From DATKZS01 sp035527835 [NCBI: bacterium] (GTDB taxonomy: Bacteria; RBG-13-61-14): a stretch of 15,625 nucleotides of DNA. Location: assembly GCA_035527835.1 (NCBI GenBank), contig DATKZS010000030.1:1-15625 (forward strand). The letters run 5' to 3'. This document shows, piece by piece, positions 7,061 through 12,920 of this stretch (positions are counted from its first letter, which is position 1; each line of letters opens with the position of its first letter). The translations under genes and the position numbers were made by a program. The notes beneath the pieces were generated by a model. That model was not told the DNA's origin and made no database searches. It worked only from the letters and a program-made list of their open reading frames with translations.

Positions 7061-7165
7061 GGCCAGACCACCCCGATCCGGCTTTCGGGCCACCCAGGTC
7101 TGAACTTCGGGCCACCCAGGCCTGACCTTCAGGCCACCCCTGCCTGAAAAACAGGCCACGGAATA
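7061..7165. repeat. 22-bp tandem repeat, three good copies plus degenerate flanks
   Basis: Copies at 7083-7104, 7105-7126 and 7127-7148 share the core GGGCCACCCAGG (third copy AGGCCACCCCTG) at an exact 22-base spacing. A degenerate copy precedes them at about 7061-7082, and GGCCACGG occurs twice after them, 12 bases apart. The third copy is a hairpin: TTCAGGC (7128-7134) pairs with GCCTGAA (7142-7148). The period is not a multiple of three, so it is not a coding repeat. Confidence 0.7.
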
Positions 7166-7186
7166 GGCCACGGAAAATACGATAAA

Positions 7187-7401
7187 GGTTTGCGGTTTGC
7201 GGTCTGTGGTTTGGGGTTCAAGAAAAGCAAAACCTAAACCCAAAGCCTTCATCGCGCCAGGCCCTAAAACTTTTTGTAGAGCGGCGTTCACCGAAATCAT
7301 CCTCCTATTCTCTTCAACCCGAAACTCCAAACCACAAACCCCAAACCTTACTCCTTCCCCTCCCCTCTTCAACCCCAAACCTCAAACCCCAAACCTCAAA
7401 C
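7187..7401. repeat. Inverted period-7 repeats, GGTTTGN / AAACCNC (unit B)
   Basis: The left arm has heptamers GGTTTGC, GGTTTGC, GGTCTGT, GGTTTGG (7187-7214). The right side has AAACTCC, AAACCAC, AAACCCC, AAACCTT (7322-7349) and, after a C/T-rich spacer, CAACCCC, AAACCTC, AAACCCC, AAACCTC (7370-7397). The right-hand blocks are reverse-complement versions of the left, so the region can fold into alternative long stems. Same family as 6730-6790. Confidence 0.7.
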
Positions 7402-7422
7402 TTTTTTAAGCCCCCCTATAAT

Positions 7423-7461
7423 ATGTAAAAATGACGCAGGCGAACATGTAATTTTTACATG
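7423..7461. repeat. AT-rich overlapping inverted repeats
   Basis: ATGTAAAAAT (7423-7432) is the exact reverse complement of ATTTTTACAT (7451-7460). In addition CATGTAA (7445-7451) pairs with TTACATG (7455-7461) around a three-base loop. The two hairpins share their right arm and cannot form together. TATAAT occurs just upstream at 7417-7422. Confidence 0.5.
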
Positions 7462-7544
7462 GTGGAGGGGGTTGCGTTGCGTAACGGAAGGAATATAATG
7501 AGTTTAGGAATAGGCATGGAGGACCATTGCTGATTAAAATATTT

Positions 7545-7727
7545 CCCCGCAGGGGAATGATGTGAGTAGCCGGGCGGTGAAACCCCCGGAAAGGCGCGCG
7601 ACACCAGACCCTGAAGGGGTCGCACCTCGCCGCCGCTTTTGGTTCAACCCCTTCAGGGTTGATAACTCGGGGGGCGATGTTCCGTAGGTTGCACCTACGG
7701 CTACTCATATTCCCACCCCTTGCGGGG
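7545..7727. repeat. Compact hairpin-rich element with inverted ends
   Basis: The ends are imperfect inverted copies: CCCCGCAGGGG (7545-7555) with TGAGTAGCC (7563-7571) on the left, and GGCTACTCA (7699-7707) with CCCCTTGCGGGG (7716-7727) on the right. Inside lie an eight-base perfect stem CCGTAGGT/ACCTACGG (7682-7700), CAACCC/GGGTTG (7645-7661), GACCC/GGGTC (7607-7621) and CCGGGCGGT/ACCCCCGG (7570-7589). I recall very similar text (GTAGGTTGCACCTACGG followed by CCCC..GGGG hairpins) as a dispersed intergenic repeat in several uncultured or planctomycete-like genomes. A 109-codon minus-strand frame crossing it (7406-7735) is repeat-derived. Confidence 0.6.
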
Positions 7728-7769
7728 TGCGCCAACTTATGGTTCCGGCCAGATTAAGGAGGTTTCCGA

Positions 7770-8219
7770 ATGGAAATAGAAAAGGCGTTACTGGCGCCCT
7801 GCGGGTTATACTGCGGGGTGTGCGGGATCCTGATGGCGCACCGGGACGGGAATGAGAAGTTCAAGGAGCGGCTGGCCGGGGTTTACGGGGTCAAGCCGGA
7901 GGACATGGTGTGCGAGGGCTGTTTATCGGAGACGGTCTTCGGCTACTGCCGGGTTTGTCCCATCAAGTCCTGCGCCCGGGAGCGGGGATATGAAGGCTGC
8001 CATCAGTGCGATGAGTTTCCGTGCTCTCACGTCAACAATTTCCCCATGGCGGCGGGTAAAAAGGCAATACTGCGTGCCATTCCCCAATGGCGCGAGCTGG
8101 GGACCGAGAAATGGGTGGAGTCCGAGCTGGCCCGCTACCATTGCCCGGCCTGCGGCCATGAGCTTTTCCGCGGAGCGAAAAGGTGCCGGCATTGCAAGGA
8201 GCCGGTGGACCAGGACTGA
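7770..8219 (+). CDS. DUF3795-type cysteine-rich protein with zinc ribbon
   Basis: A 149-residue cytoplasmic protein of unknown function. It opens with LLAPCGLYCGVCGI, the DUF3795 hallmark (C11, C15, C18), followed by C48/C51 (CEGC), C60/C63/C68 and C77/C80/C85 (CHQCDEFPC). A separate C-terminal zinc ribbon, CPAC at 125-128 and CRHC at 139-142, is an extra beyond the minimal family. The Cys spacing suggests metal or Fe-S binding. The ribosome binding site is AAGGAGG at 7756-7762, seven bases before the ATG. It is followed by a likely terminator and then a repeat hairpin, so it is probably a single-gene unit. The family is common in anaerobes; no specific reaction can be assigned. Confidence 0.88.
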   Translation: MEIEKALLAPCGLYCGVCGILMAHRDGNEKFKERLAGVYGVKPEDMVCEGCLSETVFGYCRVCPIKSCARERGYEGCHQCDEFPCSHVNNFPMAAGKKAILRAIPQWRELGTEKWVESELARYHCPACGHELFRGAKRCRHCKEPVDQD

Positions 8220-8236
8220 GCGCGGCCAAGTATAGA

Positions 8237-8267
8237 GGCGGTTTCATAACCCCGCCAAGATTTTTTT
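8237..8267 (+). terminator. Probable rho-independent terminator after the DUF3795 gene
   Basis: GGCGG (8237-8241) pairs with CCGCC (8252-8256), possibly extended by TT/AA through a bulge, and a run of seven T follows at 8261-8267. It starts 18 bp after the stop codon. Confidence 0.5.
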
Positions 8268-8270
8268 AAC

Positions 8271-8352
8271 AAGGATATTCAGGATGTTCAGGATTAAGGA
8301 AACCGGAAATCATCCTGGAAATCCTGAATATCCTTATTAATAATCTTTTCAT
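8271..8352. repeat. Period-9 GGATNNNCA inverted repeat (copy 1)
   Basis: AAGGATATTCAGGAT (8271-8285) is the exact reverse complement of 8321-8335. The left arm continues as nonamers GGATATTCA, GGATGTTCA, GGATTAAGG. Similarity extends outwards: AAGATTTTTTTAACA on the left mirrors TATTAATAATCTT on the right. The right arm is followed by ATCTTTTCAT (8343-8352), which also follows the second copy of this repeat at 12687-12788. Confidence 0.75.
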
Positions 8353-8392
8353 CTGGGATGTTTATCCTGGTGATGAAACCAGTTCTAGAGAT

Positions 8393-9136
8393 ATGATTAT
8401 GAGCGGAGAGGTGAAGACGTTCCGGGAGCGGATTGACCGGGAGCGCGTGAGGGAGTTGGAGCGGAGGGAATTGCCGCGTCCGATTGACGCGCTGAACCTG
8501 GTAACGTTCGCGGACGAGGTGAGCTACCGCTGGTACGGGCTGCTGCTTTTCCCGCGGCTGGCGCCGGCGGGGGCGTGGCCGGTGTGGGTGGCGACGCACG
8601 AGCGGAGCATTGTGGGCCCGAAGAACGCGGACGAGATCGTGATCGTGCGCTACCCGAACCACCGCGTCATCGTGAGGGCCATCAAGGGCCGGTATTACGG
8701 CTGGGTGAACCGGCTTCGGGAGAAGGGGGTCAGGTACTTCGAGTTTTCCTTGACGGAGCGAGTTTTTCTGGATGCGGAGCTTGGCCGGGCCGAGATGTTT
8801 GTGGTGGCGCAGTTTAACCTGGACGGCGCGGAGAAAGCCGGGGCGGTGCATGAGGCGGTTGCATCGGACGGGCGGCGGCTGGTTTACGCGTCGCGGGAGG
8901 TGAGCGACGTGGCCATCTTCTCCCCGATGCTGCCCTCCGACCCTAATCCCATGCAATACAAGCATACCGCGGTATTCGCGCTTTCCGGCCCGGAGGCGGC
9001 GCGATCGCTTGATGAGGGACCTATGGCCGGGAGGATTGAGCAGGTGACGGGCGAGGTCTCACTCCAATTGTACCGCCGCCTTCCGAGCCTGGAAGCATTG
9101 CCGTGGTCAAGGCGGCGGATGGACCGGAGCAAGTGA
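8393..9136 (+). CDS. DUF1330-like (dimeric alpha-beta barrel) protein
   Basis: A 247-residue, apparently cytoplasmic protein. Residues about 30-120 run ALNLVTFADEVSYRWYGLLLF, VWVATHERSIVG, DEIVIVRYPNHRVIVRAI, YFEFSLTERV. This order of strands (Asn-Leu opening, Trp/Gly strand, 'D.I.IVRYP' strand, late strand) fits the ferredoxin-like ABM fold of DUF1330 proteins. A second half (about 125-230) repeats a similar rhythm (RAEMFVVAQFNLDG) and may be a divergent second copy of the fold. No catalytic motif is seen. The start could be the ATG at 8393 or the one at 8399; neither has a good ribosome binding site. The sialidase gene starts 42 bp downstream. Function unknown; the family call is by pattern only. 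Confidence 0.7.
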   Translation: MIMSGEVKTFRERIDRERVRELERRELPRPIDALNLVTFADEVSYRWYGLLLFPRLAPAGAWPVWVATHERSIVGPKNADEIVIVRYPNHRVIVRAIKGRYYGWVNRLREKGVRYFEFSLTERVFLDAELGRAEMFVVAQFNLDGAEKAGAVHEAVASDGRRLVYASREVSDVAIFSPMLPSDPNPMQYKHTAVFALSGPEAARSLDEGPMAGRIEQVTGEVSLQLYRRLPSLEALPWSRRRMDRSK

Positions 9137-9178
9137 ATGCCGATCACGCGACCGTCATGAAATTGGGGGCATTTTAAA

Positions 9179-10243
9179 ATGACGAGGCTGTGTACCGTAG
9201 TGTCGGTATGGCTGGCGGTGATGATGGCTGGCGTTGCGGCCGTTGGCGCTGAGTCGGTTCTGGAGTCGGCGGATGTTTTCGTGAGCGGCCGGGGCGGGTA
9301 TCCGGTGTATCGGATACCGGCGATGGTGGTGACGGAGAGGGGGACGGTGCTGGCGTTTTGCGAGGGGCGCAAGACCGGGATCGCGGACCATGGGAACATT
9401 GATATAGTGTTCCGGCGCAGCGAGGACGGGGCAAAGACGTGGGGGCCGCTCCAGGTGATCGAGGGCCGGGGGTTTCAGACGTGGGGCAACCCGGCGCCGG
9501 TGGAGGACCGGGACACGGGGCGGGTGTGGCTGCTGTTCACGCGAAATAATGTCGGGGTGTGGGTGACGTCGAGCGATGACGACGGGATGAGCTGGGCCGA
9601 GCCGCGCGAGATCACGGCGGAGGTGAAGGCTGATGATTGGGGCTGGTACGCGACCGGGCCGGGTCACGCGGTGCAGCTCGCGTCGGGGCGGCTCCTGGTG
9701 CCGTGCGACCACGGAGAGAGCGACGGGATGCACTCTCACGTGATTTATTCGGACGACCACGGGTCGAGCTGGCGTCGGGGCGGGTCGCTTCCGGCTGGCA
9801 CTGACGAGAGCATGGCGGTTGAGGTCGGCTCCCGGGTATATCTGACGATTCGCAACATGTTCGGGAAACAGCGGCGGGCGTATGCGTGGAGCGATGACGG
9901 GGGCGTGACGTGGTCGGCGGCGAAGATTGACGAGTCGCTCACGGACCCGACCTGCCAGGCGTCGGTTCTGGGGCTAGGCCCGGAGCGGGTGTTGTTCCTG
10001 AACCCGGCGAGCGCGCGACGGGAAAACATGGCCATCCGCGTGAGTTATGACGGTGCCGAGAGCTGGAGCGGTCCGCGGACGATTCACGCGGGTCCGGCGG
10101 CGTACTCGGACCTGGCGATACTGCCGGACGGATCGGTGGGGGCGCTGTTCGAGAACGGGAAGCATTGGCCCTACCATAAGATCACCTTTGTCCGGCTGGA
10201 CATGGTCCGGGTATTGAATGGTAAGGCGGAAGGCAGTCAGTAG
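9179..10243 (+). CDS. Exported exo-alpha-sialidase (BNR / GH33-type)
   Basis: A 354-residue secreted enzyme expected to release terminal sialic acid, or a related sugar, from glycans. Residues 1-24 are a signal peptide (VVSVWLAVMMAGVAAVGA). YRIP at 44-47 supplies the first triad Arg, R45. Five Asp boxes form the propeller blades: SEDGAKTW (81-88), SDDDGMSW (132-139), SDDHGSSW (191-198), SDDGGVTW (238-245), SYDGAESW (289-296). D70 lies 25 residues after R45, and E210 lies 15 before R225; both gaps equal those of the Salmonella enzyme as I recall it (R37/D62, E231/R246). R287 and Y309 (AAYSDL) can complete the site. The catalytic set therefore looks whole. The ribosome binding site is weak (GGGGG). 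Its stop is 29 bp from the convergent CocE-like gene, with no clear terminator between. A non-sialidase BNR hydrolase remains possible. Confidence 0.87.
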   Translation: MTRLCTVVSVWLAVMMAGVAAVGAESVLESADVFVSGRGGYPVYRIPAMVVTERGTVLAFCEGRKTGIADHGNIDIVFRRSEDGAKTWGPLQVIEGRGFQTWGNPAPVEDRDTGRVWLLFTRNNVGVWVTSSDDDGMSWAEPREITAEVKADDWGWYATGPGHAVQLASGRLLVPCDHGESDGMHSHVIYSDDHGSSWRRGGSLPAGTDESMAVEVGSRVYLTIRNMFGKQRRAYAWSDDGGVTWSAAKIDESLTDPTCQASVLGLGPERVLFLNPASARRENMAIRVSYDGAESWSGPRTIHAGPAAYSDLAILPDGSVGALFENGKHWPYHKITFVRLDMVRVLNGKAEGSQ

Positions 10244-10272
10244 GCCAGCCTCCTACCCTGCTCGTTATCCTA

Positions 10273-12081
10273 TTATCGCGGAATCACGGGCAGCACGATA
10301 CGGGACGGGTGCTGCGCGTCGTGGTAGATGCTCTGATGGGCGACGATGATGTTGTCGGGCCCGCCCTCGCCCGCCGCGTTTTGGTTGCGGTCGAACTGGG
10401 GGAAGTCGGACGAGGTGACGTACACTCCGATGCGGTGTCCCTTCTTGAAGAGGTTGGAGGTGGCCCAGAGGTCAATGGAGAACTCGTGGACCTCTCCGGG
10501 CTCGAGGGGTTCGGGATGCATGCAGCCGTTTCGGTAGCGGGCGCGGATGATGCCCTCCTGGATGATGATGGCCTTGCCCAGAGGGTCCACGTCCACGAGC
10601 TTGGCGATGAAGTCGGTGTCCTTTGCGCTGGAGGCGGCCCAGAGGGTGAGCGTGAGCGGGCCGGTGACCTCGATCGGCTTCTCGAGCGGCGCGGTGGCGA
10701 ACACGAGCACGTCGTCACGGCCGGAGACGGCGCGCTGGTCCATGGGCCCGGGCTTCACGTCGTCCGTTCCGAGGAAGGCGCCGCCGGCGGTGGGCACGGG
10801 GTTACGCGGGTCGTAGTCATATTTGTCGGCCGGCTCGGCGGCGGGCGGAGCGAGGGAGAGCGAGCCGTCGCCTTTGCCGGTGTTGGCGCGGCCGTTGCTG
10901 TGGAGGTAATAGTCGGTGAACACGGTGCGGGCCAGGGGCCACTCGTTTTCGTCGCGCCACTTATTCTCGCCCATGACGAAGATTTTGAGGGGGGCGGCGG
11001 TGTCGGCGCCGTTGTTCACGCCCTTGAGCCAATGGTCGTACCAATCCATGAATGACGAGACGAAGAGCCGTGCGCCGGAGAGCTTGTCGGGCTCGAACTT
11101 TGACCAGAGGGCGCCGTGGACCCAGGGCCCGATGATGATGCGGGTATCTTTGGCGTCGCCGATGCCGTCCTTTCTGAAGCGGTTGAAGTCGTGGAGCTGG
11201 GGCCCCAGGAAGATGTCGTACCATCCGGCCACGTTGAGGCCGGGCGCGCTGACCTTGTCATAATATTCTTCGTAGTTCAGCGGCGGGAGTCCGCTGACGT
11301 CGCCGGGGTGCTTGAGCCAGGCCTCGGGCCCCTGGGCCAGCAGCGCGGGATCGGTGCGTATCTTTTCGAAGTCCATCTGCCGGGCGTCGCGCAGAGGCTC
11401 GTTGTAGAAGCCTCCGGCGAGGTCGGGCTCGACCTTGCCTGACTTGCCTTCGCGCTGAAGTTGGGAGGTGCGTTCGCCGGCGAGCCATCCCATGACGGAG
11501 GCGAATTCGAGGGCGCCACCGCGGAAGATGATCTTGCCCATGGAGCCGGAGGTGACAAGGGGGACCATGCAGGTGAGGTCGGGGTTGTCGGGAGCGGCGG
11601 TGAGCTGGGTGTAGCCGAAGTAGCTCCCGCCCCACATTCCGATCTTGCCGCTCGCCCAGGGCTGGGCCTTGACCCAGGCCACGGTGTCGTGCCCGTCCTC
11701 GTATTCCCAGATCAGGGGGAACCAGTCGCCCTCGGAGTCGAATTCGCCGCGGGTGTCCTGGATCACGTACACGTAACCGTTCATGACGAAGATCCGCGCG
11801 AGCTCCTTCCAGGGGAACTCGTTCTTGCCGTAGGGGATGCGGGTGAGGACCACGGGGAAGGGCCCGGGGCCGGCGGGCCGGTAAACGTCGGTGGCGAGCT
11901 TGACGCCGTCGCGCATGGGGACCATGACGTTGTGCTCGTACACCATCTTGCCGGGCCCGGTGGCGTCGGCGCCCAGCGCCACCGCCGCGACGCGGGCGCA
12001 GCCGGAGAGCATGGACATGGAGATGACCAGGGCCGCCAGCGCGCGAGCGCTCCTCACCAACACCGCCTTACTTGGATTCAT
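10273..12081 (-). CDS. CocE/NonD-family hydrolase, lipoprotein (X-Pro dipeptidyl-peptidase S15 type)
   Basis: A 602-residue alpha/beta hydrolase. The N-terminus carries a lipoprotein signal with lipobox LSGC (C28), placing it on an envelope membrane. The nucleophile is S153 in GGSYFG, with D289 (GWYDIF) and H322 (GPWVHG) completing the triad at spacings normal for the CocE family. The C-terminal third (about 400-602) is the jelly-roll domain of X-Pro dipeptidyl-peptidases (GPLTLTLWAASSAKDTDFIAKLVDV-type sequence). Family members cleave esters, amides or X-Pro peptides; the substrate cannot be told. The start at 12081 has GGAGGAG six bases upstream and gives a proper signal peptide. It overlaps the small upstream gene by 14 bases, implying coupled translation, and converges on the sialidase gene. 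Confidence 0.9.
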   Translation of the reverse strand: MNPSKAVLVRSARALAALVISMSMLSGCARVAAVALGADATGPGKMVYEHNVMVPMRDGVKLATDVYRPAGPGPFPVVLTRIPYGKNEFPWKELARIFVMNGYVYVIQDTRGEFDSEGDWFPLIWEYEDGHDTVAWVKAQPWASGKIGMWGGSYFGYTQLTAAPDNPDLTCMVPLVTSGSMGKIIFRGGALEFASVMGWLAGERTSQLQREGKSGKVEPDLAGGFYNEPLRDARQMDFEKIRTDPALLAQGPEAWLKHPGDVSGLPPLNYEEYYDKVSAPGLNVAGWYDIFLGPQLHDFNRFRKDGIGDAKDTRIIIGPWVHGALWSKFEPDKLSGARLFVSSFMDWYDHWLKGVNNGADTAAPLKIFVMGENKWRDENEWPLARTVFTDYYLHSNGRANTGKGDGSLSLAPPAAEPADKYDYDPRNPVPTAGGAFLGTDDVKPGPMDQRAVSGRDDVLVFATAPLEKPIEVTGPLTLTLWAASSAKDTDFIAKLVDVDPLGKAIIIQEGIIRARYRNGCMHPEPLEPGEVHEFSIDLWATSNLFKKGHRIGVYVTSSDFPQFDRNQNAAGEGGPDNIIVAHQSIYHDAQHPSRIVLPVIPR

Positions 12082-12421
12082 TTGCGTCTCCTCCGCTTTT
12101 TTTGGTGGCCGCCTCCTTGGCCTTGCCGAGCGCCTCGATCTCGCGTTTCGCCTTGGTGATCTCCAGCCTGGCGTCATAGCGATTCTTGGCGCGATCGCGC
12201 TCCCGTTCCTCTTCCTTGCTCTTCTCGAACAGGCCCAGGACCACCATGAGGATCGCGATCAGGGGAAGGGCGTGGCACATCTTCACGAGCAGCGAGGTGT
12301 CTTCAGAGAACCAGCTCAGGGCGTAGAGCAGGACGAAGTAGAGAAGAAAAACCAGCCCCGCCGAGACGAACCAGTTGCGCCTCTGTAAGAGAGGTATGCG
12401 TTGTTTTCCCTTTCCCGCCAA
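12068..12421 (-). CDS. Small two-helix membrane protein with charged C-terminal helix
   Basis: A 117-residue protein starting at TTG (12421), chosen because GGGGAGG lies six A's upstream and because no other start in this frame has a binding site; the frame stays open to 12592 without resemblance to protein. It has a basic N-terminus, a membrane span at about 17-38 (WFVSAGLVFLLYFVLLYAL), a second at 50-66, then a highly charged helix (67-108, KSKEEERERDRAKNRYDARLE) likely to form a coiled coil. Not recognised as a named family. It is the first gene of a two-gene operon with the CocE-like lipoprotein. A membrane anchor or partner role is only a guess. Confidence 0.65.
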   Translation of the reverse strand: MAGKGKQRIPLLQRRNWFVSAGLVFLLYFVLLYALSWFSEDTSLLVKMCHALPLIAILMVVLGLFEKSKEEERERDRAKNRYDARLEITKAKREIEALGKAKEAATKKSGGDANESK

Positions 12422-12483
12422 TTTTTTCCTCCCCGCTTTCCGCGCCGGATGATTTTCGCCGCGACCGCGCGGGCCGGGCCATG

Positions 12484-12513
12484 ATCTTAGCACCAGATGG
12501 CGAACACTGGCAA
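12484..12513 (-). promoter_or_regulatory. Candidate promoter of the small membrane protein / CocE operon
   Basis: Minus-strand TTGCCA (12508-12513, five of six to consensus) and TAAGAT (12484-12489, four of six) are 18 bases apart. Transcription would begin near 12476, about 55 bases before the TTG start. Confidence 0.4.
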
Positions 12514-12569
12514 GCCGCGCCGCTGTTACGTCGCACCCGGCGCGATGTCCTCGGTCGGGAGGACGAATT

Positions 12570-12864
12570 TCGCACAGAGGCACGGAGAACACGGAGTTCT
12601 CGGAGCGAAATATATTTTATCTCTTCCTCTGTACTACTAACATGCAAGATGTATAAATTTCTTTGCACTTCGAGATGTTCGAACTATTTTTTGACAGGAT
12701 TAACAGGATTTACAGGATGCTCGGAAAGTGCAAGTTGATCTTCTTCCATCCTGTTAATCCTGTTAATTCTGTCAAAAAATCTTTTCATGATTTCAATTGA
12801 ACTGCCAAGACTATGTTTTGGTTGCGGCCAAAGGCCGCGCCAGGGTCTCTGTGACTCTGTGCGA
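12570..12864. repeat. Outer inverted arms of CACAGAG type
   Basis: TCGCACAGAGGCACGGAGA (12570-12588) and its inverted partner at 12846-12864 match at 17 of 19 bases. The left arm continues as a run ACGGAGAAC, ACGGAGTTC, TCGGAG with period near nine. The arms bracket the inner GGATTAACA hairpin, as if one repeat had nested inside another. Confidence 0.6.
12687..12788. repeat. Period-9 GGATNNNCA inverted repeat (copy 2)
   Basis: The arms 12687-12719 (T6, GACAGGATTAACAGGAT, then TTACAGGATG) and 12747-12779 are inverted copies matching at 31 of 33 bases around a 27-base loop. Nonamers GGATTAACA and GGATTTACA make up each arm. As at copy 1, ATCTTTTCAT follows immediately (12779-12788). Confidence 0.8.
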
Positions 12865-12920
12865 GATCAATCAGCCTCTGATCTTGCTCCCGGCCGAATC
12901 ATGGACATGCTCCCCTGGCG

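Larger units (their letters stand above)
6692..7769. other. 1.1-kb intergenic zone with repeats and gene debris
   Basis: No intact gene was found here. The stretch holds, in order: a hairpin of period-7 repeats (6730-6790), a decayed gene start (6800-6919), about 140 bp with nothing recognised (6920-7060), a 22-bp tandem repeat (7061-7165), a second and longer set of inverted period-7 repeats (7187-7401), an AT-rich hairpin pair (7423-7461), about 80 bp without clear signal, and a hairpin-rich element (7545-7727). Reading frames on both strands cross the repeats and carry no family signal. Confidence 0.7.
12422..12920. other. 0.5-kb intergenic zone of nested inverted repeats
   Basis: No gene was found here. 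It contains a promoter candidate (12484-12513), outer 19-bp inverted arms (12570-12588 and 12846-12864), an inner 33-bp hairpin (12687-12779) and a small perfect hairpin GCGGCC-AAA-GGCCGC (12824-12838). Just before the end of the radical SAM gene, AGATCA/TGATCT (12864-12884) forms a six-base stem without a T-tract. Frames crossing this region have no protein signal. Confidence 0.65.

Noticed and set aside
7187-7216. G-quadruplex in the GGTTTGN run
   Set aside because: Only two-G tracts are present, which gives weak quadruplexes; hairpin pairing with the inverted copies explains the sequence better.
6770-7378. 202-codon minus-strand frame across the repeat zone
   Set aside because: It runs through heptamer and 22-bp repeats whose periods are incompatible with a conserved protein, and it shows no motif.
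6730-7401. CRISPR array for the short repeats
   Set aside because: Repeat units are 7 bp, inverted, and without unique spacers of constant length; no cas gene is nearby.
7406-7735. 109-codon minus-strand frame in the hairpin-rich element
   Set aside because: It is made almost entirely of the palindromic element, which explains its open frame; such frames are common over-annotations.
8294-8965. 223-codon minus-strand frame opposite the DUF1330-like gene
   Set aside because: The plus-strand protein has a recognisable fold pattern; the minus frame is Arg/Pro/His-rich and starts in the palindromic repeat.
10309-11055. 248-codon plus-strand frame opposite the CocE-like hydrolase
   Set aside because: Val/Gly/Glu-rich antisense shadow of a well-supported enzyme gene.
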